Made by a program: the position numbers and the translations under genes. Source: Saccharothrix saharensis (lineage in GTDB: Bacteria > Actinomycetota > Actinomycetes > Mycobacteriales > Pseudonocardiaceae). From it: a stretch of 64,000 nt of DNA. How positions within the stretch are numbered: position 1 is the first letter of the stretch; each line of letters starts with the position of its first letter. Below, piece after piece: positions 21,101 to 29,556 of the stretch. The stretch is taken from positions 3,782,001 to 3,846,000 of the forward strand of contig NZ_VFPP01000001.1 in NCBI RefSeq assembly GCF_006716745.1. Direction: 5' to 3'. The notes beneath the pieces were generated by a model. It did no database searches. It worked only from the letters and a program-made list of their open reading frames with translations, and had not been told where the DNA came from.

Positions 21101-22663
21101 GTGCGCCGTCCGATGATGCTGTTCCTCGCCCTGCCGCTCCTCGCCTCGTGCACGAGCGTGCTGTCCGGGTCGCCCACCGCCGGGACGGCGCTGGAGCAAA
21201 GAGGACCGGCCGGCGCCGTGCCCGCCGGGTTGGAGCGGTTCTACGGCCAGCAGCTCGCCTGGGAGGACTGCGCGCCCTACGCCACCACCGGGACCACGAC
21301 GTCGCTGTTCAAGAACAAGAAGTCGATCGAGTGCGCCCGGCTCGAAGTGCCCCTCGACTACACCCGGCCCGGAGACCGGACGATCAAGGTCGGGCTGCTC
21401 AGGCAGGCCGCGAGCGGTGACCGGATCGGTTCGCTCATCATCAACCCCGGTGGTCCCGGCGCGTCCGGCATGGCGGCGGCGGCGGGCATGGGCACGCAGG
21501 TGAAGTCGACACCGGTGGGTGAGCGGTTCGACCTGATCGGGTTCGACCCGCGCGGCATCGGGGCGAGCGAACCGCGGATCAAGTGCCTGACCGACGCCGA
21601 ACGGGACGCCGACCGGCTCGACGACGACATCGACACGTCACCGGCGGGCCTGGCGCAGACCGAGGCGGAGAACAAGGCCTACGCCGACAAGTGCGCCTCG
21701 ATGACCGGGGTCGACGTGTTGGCCAACGTCGGCACCCGGGACGTCGTGCGCGACCTCGACGTCATGCGGTCCGCGCTCGGCGACGAGAAGTTGACCTATT
21801 TGGGGTACTCCTACGGCACGCACATCGGCGCGGCCTACGCGCAGGCGTTCCCGGGCAACGTGCGGGCGCTCGTGCTCGACGGCGCGGTGGACCCGACGCA
21901 GAACCAGGTCGAGTCGCTGATCGCGCAGGGCGCGGGGTTCCAGAAGGCGTTCGACGCGTTCGCCGCGTGGTGCGCGAAGAGGCAGGACTGCGCGCTGGGC
22001 ACCGACCCGGCGAAGGCGAACCAGGCGTTCCGGGACCTGACGCTGCCGCTCGTGCAGCGGCCGGTGGCGGTCAGGGACCGGAAGCTGTCGTACAACGACG
22101 CGATCACCGGTGCCATCCAGGCCATGTACTCGGAGGAGCTGTGGGCGCCGCTCAACACCGGGTTGACCGAGCTGAAGAACAACCGCGGTGACGTGCTGAT
22201 GCTGCTGGCCGACAACTACTTCGACCGGGACAAGGAAGGCCGGTACTCCACGATCACGGACGCGTTCGTGGCGGTGAAGTGCGTGGACGAGCCGCGCGTG
22301 ACCGACAAGAACGTGCTGAACGACGTGGCGCGGCGGTACAAGGCGGCCGCGCCGTTCCTGGACGACGGCCAGCCGCCGGGCGCGGCGCTGGACGCGTGCG
22401 CGTTCTGGCCCGTGCCGCCGAGCGTGCAGGAGCACAAGCCGGTGTCCGGCCTGCCCCCGGTGCTGGTCATCTCCACCACCGGCGACCCGGCCACGCCGTA
22501 CGAGGCCGGGGTCAGCCTGGCGAAGGAGCTGGGTGGCGGGCTGCTGACGTTCGAGGGCAACCAGCACACCGTCTACTTCCACGGCAACGAGTGCGTGGAC
22601 GAGGCCGGGCACGCGTACCTGGTGGAGCTGACGCTGCCGCCGGAGGGGACGCGCTGCTCCTGA
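21101..22663 (+). CDS. Secreted lipoprotein alpha/beta hydrolase, Hip1/TAP-like protease
   Basis: A 520-residue lipoprotein serine hydrolase. The signal peptide ends in the lipobox LASC. The alpha/beta fold shows the oxyanion segment NPGGPGASG, the nucleophile elbow GYSYGTH with Ser237, Asp462 in STTGDPATPYEAG and His489 in GNQHTVYF, with a C-terminal TAP-like domain. Length and triad positions match M. tuberculosis Hip1 (Rv2224c, 520 aa), a cell-envelope serine protease that acts on the chaperone GroEL2. GTG at 21101 gives the basic n-region VRRP; ATGs at 21113 and 21116 are alternatives. It fits the Rv2222c-Rv2236c-like synteny of this window. Confidence 0.9.
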   Translation: MRRPMMLFLALPLLASCTSVLSGSPTAGTALEQRGPAGAVPAGLERFYGQQLAWEDCAPYATTGTTTSLFKNKKSIECARLEVPLDYTRPGDRTIKVGLLRQAASGDRIGSLIINPGGPGASGMAAAAGMGTQVKSTPVGERFDLIGFDPRGIGASEPRIKCLTDAERDADRLDDDIDTSPAGLAQTEAENKAYADKCASMTGVDVLANVGTRDVVRDLDVMRSALGDEKLTYLGYSYGTHIGAAYAQAFPGNVRALVLDGAVDPTQNQVESLIAQGAGFQKAFDAFAAWCAKRQDCALGTDPAKANQAFRDLTLPLVQRPVAVRDRKLSYNDAITGAIQAMYSEELWAPLNTGLTELKNNRGDVLMLLADNYFDRDKEGRYSTITDAFVAVKCVDEPRVTDKNVLNDVARRYKAAAPFLDDGQPPGAALDACAFWPVPPSVQEHKPVSGLPPVLVISTTGDPATPYEAGVSLAKELGGGLLTFEGNQHTVYFHGNECVDEAGHAYLVELTLPPEGTRCS

Positions 22664-22666
22664 CCG

Positions 22667-23623
22667 TCAGGCTTCCCACCGGGCGCGCAGGACGCCGTCG
22701 GCGTCGGGAAGCACGGCGGTGAGCAGCGGGTGCCGCTCGTGCGAGTAGACGGAGATGGCCATCGCCGCGCGTGCTCCGGCGAGCTGTGCGGGCAACCGCG
22801 GGTAGTCCTCCTCGTCGACGGTGCACGAGGTGATCCGACCGTCCGGGTGCTCCCAGACGAGGTCGGACCTGCCTTCCTCCGGTAGGTCGCGGAGCACGGC
22901 GGCGACGTCGTGGTCGAGGTCGGGCCACACGAGCAGCCGGGCCCGGGGCGTGAGCCGGGCCCGGACCGCGCCGACGTCGGCGGCGGTGAGGCGGTGCCAC
23001 CGGGAGGCGTTCCCCACGTACCCCTCCTCCAGGACCACCGCGCCGCGACCGGCGGCGAGCCCGGTCAACTCGGCCCAGAAGGCGTCGTCGGCCGGGCGCT
23101 GCGGTGCGGGCACGTCGTACGACGGGTCGTACGGGGACGAGTCCAACCGTTCCGGGAACAGTCCGAGGGACTCGGTGCGGCCAACCGCCTCGTCGCAGGG
23201 CTCGGCGCTGCCGACGTACATGTACTGGTCGTAGCCGACGTGGACGAAGAACCTCCCCTCCACTTCCAACCGGCACCACGCGCCGTTGTCGCGGAGCATG
23301 ACCCGCACCAGCTCGAGGCCGGTGTCCAGGGACACCTCCGCGCCGTCGTGGTAGCCGGTCAGGTCCGGCGGGAACAGCCCGGCCAGGCCGTGCCCCTCGA
23401 TCGGCGCCTCGGCGCCGAAGTGGACCAGGCCCGTGACGTGCGGATCGCGAACGGTCAAGCGGTGGACGCCGGTGGCTCGCGCGAAGGCGTCCGCGGCGGA
23501 CAGGTAGGCCGCTTCCACGGCACCGTGGTCGCTGGTGATGTCCTCGGGACCGTTGTAGTGACCGTGTTCGTCGCGGTCGGCGGGGTCGTACTTGGTGATC
23601 CGGAAGACGTGCGGCAGGGACAT
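22667..23623 (-). CDS. Conserved hypothetical protein, 318 aa
   Basis: A soluble 318-residue protein beginning MSLPHVFRITKYDPADRDEHG. I recognise the opening as a type common in streptomycetes and relatives but know no function. The central part reads like a small beta-rich domain (RFFVHVGYDQYMYVGS), and the C-terminal part has VLVWPDLDHDVAAVL. There is no signal peptide or membrane segment. It starts two bases after the stop of the DUF4287 gene, so the two are surely one operon. Confidence 0.65.
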   Translation of the reverse strand: MSLPHVFRITKYDPADRDEHGHYNGPEDITSDHGAVEAAYLSAADAFARATGVHRLTVRDPHVTGLVHFGAEAPIEGHGLAGLFPPDLTGYHDGAEVSLDTGLELVRVMLRDNGAWCRLEVEGRFFVHVGYDQYMYVGSAEPCDEAVGRTESLGLFPERLDSSPYDPSYDVPAPQRPADDAFWAELTGLAAGRGAVVLEEGYVGNASRWHRLTAADVGAVRARLTPRARLLVWPDLDHDVAAVLRDLPEEGRSDLVWEHPDGRITSCTVDEEDYPRLPAQLAGARAAMAISVYSHERHPLLTAVLPDADGVLRARWEA

Positions 23624-23625
23624 GA

Positions 23626-23907
23626 TCAGCGGTTGGCCAGGCCGTCCACGCGCAGGGTCGCGGAGTCGTCCCGGTGCGCGCCGGTGCCGCCGACGTGCTT
23701 GTCGCTGATCGTGGTGCCGTTCTTGAGCACGTGGTACAGCGCCATGCCGTGACCGCGGCCCAGGTCGTAGTCGTCCTTCAGCCACTGGAGGACGACGCCT
23801 GCCTTGGTGGTCGCGTCGTACCCGCGCTCGCCCGCCTCGGCCAGCAGCTCGGCCGGCGTCTTGCCGGTCTTGCGCTCGATGGTGTCCAGGTACGCCTGGA
23901 AGGACAT
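23626..23907 (-). CDS. DUF4287 domain protein
   Basis: A 93-residue protein with the DUF4287 opening MSFQAYLDTIERKTGKTPAEL, followed by the WLKDDYDLGRGHGMALYHVL segment. Proteins of this type are small, soluble and often encoded beside DUF5655 or transport-like domains. The role is unknown. The ATG has GAGGAG at a good distance and a promoter-like pair upstream (23938-23967). It heads a two-gene operon with the 318-residue protein. Confidence 0.8.
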   Translation of the reverse strand: MSFQAYLDTIERKTGKTPAELLAEAGERGYDATTKAGVVLQWLKDDYDLGRGHGMALYHVLKNGTTISDKHVGGTGAHRDDSATLRVDGLANR

Positions 23908-23937
23908 GGCCTGCTCCTCGTTCGTCGGTGTGCGGCC

Positions 23938-23967
23938 AGCCTAGGACAACTCTTCCTGTCTTGACAA
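23938..23967 (-). promoter_or_regulatory. Promoter of the DUF4287 operon
   Basis: On the minus strand TTGTCA (23967-23962) and TAGGCT (23943-23938) are 18 bases apart, 31 bases before the ATG. The -35 region lies in an AT-rich stretch that contains CTTGACAAG and two further GACAA/TTGTC half-sites, so a repressor could bind here. Confidence 0.55.
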
Positions 23968-23981
23968 GTTTTATTGTCGGC

Positions 23982-24194
23982 CTAGATCCAGAGCAGCTCC
24001 GAGCCCTTGAACAGGTGCAGGCAGCTCTCCGGACCTTGCAGGCTCATCCGGAGGCTGCCGTCCTCGGACACGACTTGCGCGCCGTCCTCGAATTCCAGGC
24101 CCCAGGCCGCCACGTGCAGCTCCGGCACCCGCTCCACCACGGCGAACAGGCGCGGAGCCTCTTCCGCCACCAACTCACGCTCTTCACCAGTCAT
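23982..24194 (-). CDS. Small conserved-looking protein, 70 aa
   Basis: A 70-residue acidic protein (MTGEERELVAEEAPRLFAVV...GSELLWI). It has amphipathic, protein-like composition and the expected codon bias, while the opposite frames do not. No domain is recognised. The ATG at 24194 has only a weak ribosome site. It is divergent from the DUF5753 regulator, with an 18-bp perfect palindrome between them. Confidence 0.5.
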   Translation of the reverse strand: MTGEERELVAEEAPRLFAVVERVPELHVAAWGLEFEDGAQVVSEDGSLRMSLQGPESCLHLFKGSELLWI

Positions 24195-24207
24195 AAGCGA
24201 GACGCTA

Positions 24208-24225
24208 AACCTGAGCGCTCAGGTT
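24208..24225. promoter_or_regulatory. 18-bp perfect palindrome in a divergent promoter region
   Basis: AACCTGAGCGCTCAGGTT is a perfect palindrome 13 bases before the 70-aa gene and 76 bases before the DUF5753 regulator. It looks like a dimeric regulator's operator. The nearest candidate binder is the divergent Xre-type regulator; this is inferred from position only. Confidence 0.5.
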
Positions 24226-24300
24226 GAATAGTCGCCTGACCGGGTGACTGGATGGCCGCGCGGGCTCGGGCAGACTGGCGGTGATCAAGCGAGGAGACCC

Positions 24301-25131
24301 ATGACCACCAGCGGTCAGAGCCCGACCGACTACCGCGCACGACTCGCCGAGCGCCTCAAAGAACTCATGCGGCGCAGCGGCAAGGACCGGGCGGACATCA
24401 TGCGGACCTTGGGCTGCTCGGTGTCGAAGGTCGGCACGATCCTGCGCGGTGACACGTCGGTGCCGCCGCTGGAGCTGGCCGCCTTGCTGGACCTGTTCGG
24501 AGTCGAGGGCGAGGAGCGGGCCGACCTCGTCCACCTCGGCGAGGAAGCTCGGCGGCGCAGGCCGAAAACTCCTTGGGGCGCGGCGATCCCGGACCGGTTG
24601 CGGAAGTTCTTCAACACCGAGGAGACCGCGCGGAAGATCGAGCTCTACCGACCGGACCTGCTGCACGGGCTGGTGCAGACCGAGGCGTACGCGCGAGCGG
24701 TGATCGAGACCAACTCGGCGCTGCACCCCACCGAGGTCGAGCACCTGGTGCAGGCGAGGATGGCCAGGCAGGCGCGGTTGACCGGGCCGAACCCGCCGGA
24801 CTACACGCTGGTGATCAGGCAGTCGGTGCTGCGGGCCCCGGTCGGGTCGCCGGAGACCCGGTTCGAGCAGTTGCAGCACCTCAAGACGCTGTCCCGGTTG
24901 CCGCACATCACCATCCGGATCATTCCGGACAGCGTGGGCCTGACGAGCGCGCTCTACTTCCCCTTCATGATCCTCACGCCGTCCGGGGACCGCGCCAAGA
25001 CCGTGTACGTGGAGACGTTGACCGACGGGCTGCTGGTGGACGAGGAGAGCCGGATCTCCCACTACGAAGCCGTTTTCCGGGAACTCGTGGCGGTCTCGGT
25101 CACCGACCTGCTTGATAGCGTTGAGGCATGA
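24301..25131 (+). CDS. Xre-type HTH regulator with DUF5753 (Scr1 family)
   Basis: A 276-residue protein: an N-terminal Cro/CI-like HTH (residues 10-70, RLKELMRRSGKDRADIMRTLGCSVSKVGTILRG, then PLELAALLDLFGV) and a C-terminal DUF5753 domain (about 100-270, with the typical YRPDLLHGLVQTEAYARAV and the late YVETLTDGLLVDEESRI). These regulators are abundant in streptomycetes and Pseudonocardiales and are nearly always paired with a DUF397 protein. That pairing holds here through an ATGA overlap at 25128. The pair is sometimes described as toxin-antitoxin-like (Scr1/Scr2). GAGGAG precedes the ATG. Confidence 0.92.
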   Translation: MTTSGQSPTDYRARLAERLKELMRRSGKDRADIMRTLGCSVSKVGTILRGDTSVPPLELAALLDLFGVEGEERADLVHLGEEARRRRPKTPWGAAIPDRLRKFFNTEETARKIELYRPDLLHGLVQTEAYARAVIETNSALHPTEVEHLVQARMARQARLTGPNPPDYTLVIRQSVLRAPVGSPETRFEQLQHLKTLSRLPHITIRIIPDSVGLTSALYFPFMILTPSGDRAKTVYVETLTDGLLVDEESRISHYEAVFRELVAVSVTDLLDSVEA

Positions 25132-25304
25132 CGTGGCGGAAGAGCAGCTACAGCGGTAACAGCGGTGGCGATTGCGTCGAGCTGCGGGCCGGACTCGACG
25201 CCGTGCGGGACTCGAAGAACGCCGACGGGCCCGTGCTGGAGTTCAGGCCTGCTGCTCTGAAGGCGTTCTTGACAGCTCTGCGGACCAGCTCGCGAGGAGC
25301 TTGA
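25128..25304 (+). CDS. DUF397 protein, partner of the DUF5753 regulator
   Basis: A 58-residue DUF397 protein with the family hallmarks WRKSSYSGNSGGDCVELR, then AVRDSKNADGPVLEF and the terminal AALKAFLTALR. The ATG overlaps the upstream TGA (ATGA). The tail of the gene overlaps the convergent MmyB-like regulator by 62 bases (25243-25304), so both C-termini are encoded by the same DNA. Its role is to work with the upstream HTH protein, as known for such pairs. Confidence 0.9.
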   Translation: MTWRKSSYSGNSGGDCVELRAGLDAVRDSKNADGPVLEFRPAALKAFLTALRTSSRGA

Positions 25305-26088
25305 GGCGCTCCTCGGTGGGTGAGCCCACGCGAGCGGTGTAGACCCCCAGCACCACGTCCGGGTCGCCGGACGGTCGCAGGGTCTCGTAGTCGAGGTCCA
25401 GGTCGCCGACCACCGGGTGGTGGATGAGCTTGACCCCGTGGGTCTTCTCCAGCACCTTGTGCTGCGCCCACAGCTTGCGGAACGTCTCGTCCTTCACCGA
25501 CAGCTCCCCCACCAACGCGGCCAGGCGCGCGTCGTCCGGGTACCGGCCCGCGTCGAGCCTGAGGAACGCCACCATGTCGTTGGCGACGGAGGGCCAGTCG
25601 CGGTAGAACGTGCGGGCCTCGGGCCACAGGAACGTCTGCTTGGCGCAGTTGCGCTCCTCCGCCGGCAGGTCGCCGAAGCCGTACAGGGCGTCGGCCAGCG
25701 GGTTGTAGGCCAGGACCTCGGCGCGGCGGCCCATCGCGAACGCGGGCACGTCGTCCATCATGTCGAGCAGCCGCCGCAAGCCCGGCCGGACGCGTTGGGG
25801 CGCGGGGCGTCTCGACGGCGCGGGGCGGACCAGGTTGCGCAGGTGGGCGCGCTCGGTCTCGTCCAAGCGCAGCACGCGGGCCACGGCGTCGAGCACCGCG
25901 TCCGAGACGGCGGGCGTGCGGCCCTGCTCCAGGCGCATGTAGTAGTCCACGCTGACGCCCGCCAACATCGCCAGCTCCTCGCGGCGCAGGCCGGGGACGC
26001 GGCGCCGACCGCCACCGGGCAGGCCCACGTCGTCCGGGCGCACGCGAGCCCGGCGGCTGCGGAGGAATTCGCCGAGGTCGTGGTTCAC
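25243..26088 (-). CDS. MmyB-like HTH transcriptional regulator
   Basis: A 281-residue regulator. The N-terminal Xre HTH (residues 5-75) contains PGLRREELAMLAGVSVDYYMRLEQGR, the hallmark of the family. The C-terminal MmyB-type ligand-binding (PAS-like) domain runs from about 110 to 270 (VLAYNPLADALYGFGDLPAEERN, then FRKLWAQHKV). Such regulators usually control a neighbouring short-chain dehydrogenase, and one is divergent here. The start GTG at 26088 gives VNHDLGEFLRSRR. The last 62 bases overlap the DUF397 gene on the other strand. Confidence 0.92.
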   Translation of the reverse strand: MNHDLGEFLRSRRARVRPDDVGLPGGGRRRVPGLRREELAMLAGVSVDYYMRLEQGRTPAVSDAVLDAVARVLRLDETERAHLRNLVRPAPSRRPAPQRVRPGLRRLLDMMDDVPAFAMGRRAEVLAYNPLADALYGFGDLPAEERNCAKQTFLWPEARTFYRDWPSVANDMVAFLRLDAGRYPDDARLAALVGELSVKDETFRKLWAQHKVLEKTHGVKLIHHPVVGDLDLDYETLRPSGDPDVVLGVYTARVGSPTEERLKLLASWSAELSRTPSEQQA

Positions 26089-26208
26089 CCACCCAGTATG
26101 GCCGCGCCGCACCCGCGGAGCCTGGGTACTGCCAGACCTAGGGAACGCCGTCCCACAGGTGGACCAGCACCTCATGTCCGGGTCGCGACCAGGGCCAATG
26201 TTGTTGCC

Positions 26209-26958
26209 ATGACCTACGACCTGAACAACCGCACTGCCGTTGTCACCGGTGCCGCGAGCGGCATCGGGGCCGAGATCGCGCTCGTCCTCGCCCGGTCCGG
26301 GGCGAAGGTCGCGCTGCTGGCCCGCCGGGCCGACCGGCTCACCGAGCTGGCCGGGAAGATCGCCGCCGAGGGCGGGCAGGCGCTCGCCGTCGCCGCCGAC
26401 GTGACCGGCGACCTCACCGAGGCCGTGGAGGCGGTCCACACCGCCTTCGGCCGGGTCGACCTGGTGGTGAACAACGCGGGCGTGATGCTCGCGAACCCCA
26501 TCGCCGACGGCCGCGACGACGAGTGGCACCGGATGATCGACACGAACCTCAAGGGCCTGCTGAACGTGACCAAGGCGTTCACCGCGGACCTGGTCGAGGC
26601 CGGTGCGACCGGCACCGCCGACCTGGTGAACATCTCGTCCATCGGCGCGCACCTGACGTTCCCGAACTACGCCGTCTACACGGCCACCAAGGCCGCCGTG
26701 ACGCACCTGTCGGCGAACCTGCGCACGGAGCTGGGGCCGCGGGGCGTGCGGGTGACGAACGTCGAGCCCGGTCTCGTGCACAGCGAGCTGGCCGACCACA
26801 TCGACAACCCGGACGTGTCGGCGCACCTGGCGCAGTGGCGGGCGGAGATGCCGCCGCTGAACCCGGCGGACATCGGTGACGTGGTCGGGTTCGCCACCAG
26901 CCGGCCGAAGCACGTGAACCTGCGGCAGCTCGTGGTGCTGCCGACCGTGCAGGTCTGA
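26209..26958 (+). CDS. Short-chain dehydrogenase/reductase
   Basis: A 249-residue classical SDR. The cofactor motif is VVTGAASGIGAEIA (residues 11-24), NNAG is at about 88, the catalytic Ser is in NISSIGAH, and YTATK gives Tyr-X3-Lys. An Arg/Arg after the glycine motif (LARRADR) favours NADP(H). The substrate is not predictable. It is divergent from the MmyB-like regulator, a frequent arrangement in which the regulator represses the dehydrogenase. The ATG at 26209 is set by the conserved N-terminus. Confidence 0.92.
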   Translation: MTYDLNNRTAVVTGAASGIGAEIALVLARSGAKVALLARRADRLTELAGKIAAEGGQALAVAADVTGDLTEAVEAVHTAFGRVDLVVNNAGVMLANPIADGRDDEWHRMIDTNLKGLLNVTKAFTADLVEAGATGTADLVNISSIGAHLTFPNYAVYTATKAAVTHLSANLRTELGPRGVRVTNVEPGLVHSELADHIDNPDVSAHLAQWRAEMPPLNPADIGDVVGFATSRPKHVNLRQLVVLPTVQV

Positions 26959-26965
26959 CGTCGGT

Positions 26966-27000
26966 GAGCCGCCCACCTCGTCGGGGGGGGTGGGCGGCTC
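26966..27000. terminator. Bidirectional hairpin terminator between SDR and TetR genes
   Basis: A perfect 12-bp stem (26966-26977 with 26989-27000) with an 11-base G-rich loop lies between the two convergent stop codons; its right arm enters the TetR stop. There is no long U-tract on either side, as is usual at this GC content. Confidence 0.65.
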
Positions 27001-27817
27001 AGGTCGACCGGCGGTGGCGGTAGGCGCGTTGCTGGCACGCTCGCGAGCAGTACGCGCGGGGTCGGCCGGAGGCGGGCTGCGCCACCGGAGCGCCACACAC
27101 CCGACAGGTTTCATCACGCTTTACATCACGCTTCTGGACGAGCAGCTCGATGCTGTCCAGCAGCCGCGACAAGCCGAACTCGAACGGGTCGACCGGCTGG
27201 TCGAAGCCGCCCGCCTCCCAGAGCCCGGTCAGCACCGGGTAGCGGTCGAAGCGGGCGAACAACGCGTCCCGCTCACCCCACCACTGCTCGTCGCTCACGC
27301 CGGTGCCGCGCTCCACCCGGGCCGCCTCGACCAGGGCGGACGCCTCGGCGTCCACGAACCGGCCGACCAGGGTCACCGCCGCGACCACCTCGGCCGGCGG
27401 GAGACCGGTGCCGGCGACGATGCCCAGCGCGTGCTCGTAGTGGGCCAGCGCGTTGGGCCCCGGCACGTGCCGCCCCCTCGCCTCGGCCAGCCACGGGTGC
27501 CGTTTCCGCAGTTCCCAGGCGTGCCGGGCGAACGCCTCCAGCTCGGTGCGCCACTCGGCACCCGTCGACGGTGGCGGGTCGCCCAGCACGGCGTCACGCA
27601 TCAGGTCGACCAGGTGCTCGCGGCCGGGCACGTGCCGGTACAGGGACATGGTGGTGAAGCCCAGCCGTTCGGCGACCTTGCGCATCGACAGCCCGGCCAG
27701 CCCCTCGGCGTCGGCCACCTCGACCGCCGCGCCGACGACCGCCTCCAGGCTCAGCCCCGGCCGGCCGCCCCACAGCAGCTCGACCGAGCGGTCGGGATCG
27801 CCCGCTTTCCCCATCAC
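26999..27817 (-). CDS. TetR regulator with C-terminal zinc ribbon
   Basis: A 272-residue regulator. A TetR HTH (residues 22-68, LEAVVGAAVEVADAEGLAGLSMRKVAERLG, then FTTMSLYRHVPGREHLVDLM) is followed by a TetR C-terminal dimerisation/ligand domain. The last 35 residues are an unusual tail with four cysteines (CRVCGAP...YCSRACQQRAYRHRR), a probable treble-clef or zinc-ribbon module. It is divergent from a beta-helix protein, with an inverted repeat at 27838-27856 that is the likely operator. ATG at 27817, second ATG at 27814. Confidence 0.88.
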   Translation of the reverse strand: MMGKAGDPDRSVELLWGGRPGLSLEAVVGAAVEVADAEGLAGLSMRKVAERLGFTTMSLYRHVPGREHLVDLMRDAVLGDPPPSTGAEWRTELEAFARHAWELRKRHPWLAEARGRHVPGPNALAHYEHALGIVAGTGLPPAEVVAAVTLVGRFVDAEASALVEAARVERGTGVSDEQWWGERDALFARFDRYPVLTGLWEAGGFDQPVDPFEFGLSRLLDSIELLVQKRDVKRDETCRVCGAPVAQPASGRPRAYCSRACQQRAYRHRRST

Positions 27818-27837
27818 GCCTCCATGCTATACCTTTT

Positions 27838-27856
27838 GTGTTTACGCCATAAACAC
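27838..27856. promoter_or_regulatory. Inverted-repeat operator in the TetR / beta-helix intergenic region
   Basis: GTGTTTA and TAAACAC are perfect 7-base arms around CGCCA. The repeat sits 20 bases before the TetR start and 14 before the start of the divergent gene, next to TATAGC (minus strand -10-like, near 27825). The geometry fits autoregulation by the TetR protein together with control of the beta-helix gene. Confidence 0.68.
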
Positions 27857-27870
27857 CTTGGGGGCTGTTC

Positions 27871-29556
27871 ATGACCGACTTCCACGTCTCTCCTGCCGGG
27901 GACGACTCCGCCGAGGGCACCGCCGACCGCCCGTTCCGCACACTGGAGCACGCCCGCCGCGCGGCCCGTGCGGCGGGCGGTGACGTCACCGTGCACCTGC
28001 GGGCGGGCACGCACGTGCTCACCGAGCCGTTCGAGCTGACCGAGGACGATTCCCGCGTCGTCTACCAGGCGTTCGGCTTCGGCACCGACGCCCGGGAGGA
28101 CGCCGTGATCAGCGGCGGGCGGGTGCTCACCGGGCAGCGGGACCCGGACGGGGTGTGGCTGTCCGAGGTCGGCGACCTCGTCACCCGGCACCTCGTGGTG
28201 GACGGACGGCGGGTCGAGCGCGCGGGCGTGGACGGGCTGCCCGGCACCGTGCGCCGCACCGACACCGGTTACGCCACGGACGCCGCGTTGGACTGGCGGA
28301 GCCCGGCGGGCGTCGAGTTCGTGCACCGGGGCGTCTACCCGTGGTCCGAAGCGCGCTCGGCGGTCGCGTCCGCCACGCCCGACGGCGAGATCACGATGGC
28401 GCAACCCGCGTTCGACTGGGCGCGGGACGTCTACAACTCCGAGTGGGACGGCCACCGCTCGACCGGCCTGCCCGAGCCGACCCGGGTCGAGAACGACCCC
28501 GCGTTCCTGACCCCCGGCACGTTCGCGCTGGACCGCGCGCGGCACGTCCTGCACTACCTCCCGCGCCCGGACGAGGCCGAACCGCACGTCGTCGCCCCCG
28601 TCCTGGAGGTGCTGGTGCGGGCCACCGGCGTGCGGGACGTGGCGTTCCGGGGCCTGACGTTCGCCGACACCACGTGGCTGCGGCCGGGCGGCGGCCGGGG
28701 GTTCCTGCACTACCACGCGAACGGCTTCCACGACGGCGGCGCGATCGGGCGGGTCGACGTGGCCGAGGGCGCGTGGTTGACCGTGCCCGAGGAGCCGGCG
28801 CGGATCCCCGCCGCCGTGCAGCTGCACGGGACGACCGGCGTGCGGTTCGAGGGCTGCCGGTTCACCAGGCTGGGCGCGACCGGGCTCGGCGCGACCGGCG
28901 GCGCGGACCTGGTGGTGCGCGGCTGCGACTTCGACACCCTCGCCGCCTCTGCCATCTCCGTCACCGGCACGCGGCAGGCGCTGGTCGAGGACAACCTCGT
29001 CGGGCACGTCGGGCTGGACCACTCCGGCTCGGCCGGCATCGCGTTCCTGGACACCGAGGACGGCGTGATCACGCACAACCACGTGCACGACGTGCCGCAC
29101 AACGGGATCGTCGCCGGACCGTCGCGCGGCGGCACCCGCATCACGCGCAACCTGGTCACCTCGACCATGGGGGTGCTGGCCGACGGCGGCGGCGTCTACC
29201 TGTCCGGCCCGCAGGGCGACTCACCCGCCAACGGGGCCGTGATCAGCGGGAACGTCATCGAGGACACGCGCACGCCGTACAACTTCGGGCTCTACACCGA
29301 CTACGGGGCCACGTGGGTGGAGGTCGAGGGGAACGTCGTCACCCGCGCCGACAACACCGCCGTCCTGCACGTCCACCCGCCGCTGGAGCACGTCGCCTAC
29401 CGCGGCAACTTCTTCGACGCGGACCCCGTCGGCAGCGACGCCGTGCCGGACGGCGTCACGTACGAGGGCAACACCACCATCGCCGACCCGGCCGGGTTCG
29501 CCGCCGCCACCGCCGCCATCCGGGCCCGCGCCGGGCTGCTCACGACACGGGCCTGA
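27871..29556 (+). CDS. Right-handed parallel beta-helix protein, possible glycoside hydrolase or lyase
   Basis: A 561-residue protein that starts FHVSPAGDDSAEGTADRPFRTLEHARRAAR, the opening seen in pectin-lyase-fold carbohydrate enzymes such as GH141-type proteins. Repeating coils follow (TGVRFEGCRFTRLGATGLGA, GGADLVVRGCDFDTLAASAI, QALVEDNLVGHVG, GTRITRNLVTST, NGAVISGNVIEDT). There is no signal peptide, so it appears cytoplasmic. Activity and substrate are not predictable; glycan or uronide degradation is a family-based guess. It is controlled from a short region shared with the divergent TetR gene. Its 3' end overlaps lysX by 17 bases. Confidence 0.75.
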   Translation: MTDFHVSPAGDDSAEGTADRPFRTLEHARRAARAAGGDVTVHLRAGTHVLTEPFELTEDDSRVVYQAFGFGTDAREDAVISGGRVLTGQRDPDGVWLSEVGDLVTRHLVVDGRRVERAGVDGLPGTVRRTDTGYATDAALDWRSPAGVEFVHRGVYPWSEARSAVASATPDGEITMAQPAFDWARDVYNSEWDGHRSTGLPEPTRVENDPAFLTPGTFALDRARHVLHYLPRPDEAEPHVVAPVLEVLVRATGVRDVAFRGLTFADTTWLRPGGGRGFLHYHANGFHDGGAIGRVDVAEGAWLTVPEEPARIPAAVQLHGTTGVRFEGCRFTRLGATGLGATGGADLVVRGCDFDTLAASAISVTGTRQALVEDNLVGHVGLDHSGSAGIAFLDTEDGVITHNHVHDVPHNGIVAGPSRGGTRITRNLVTSTMGVLADGGGVYLSGPQGDSPANGAVISGNVIEDTRTPYNFGLYTDYGATWVEVEGNVVTRADNTAVLHVHPPLEHVAYRGNFFDADPVGSDAVPDGVTYEGNTTIADPAGFAAATAAIRARAGLLTTRA

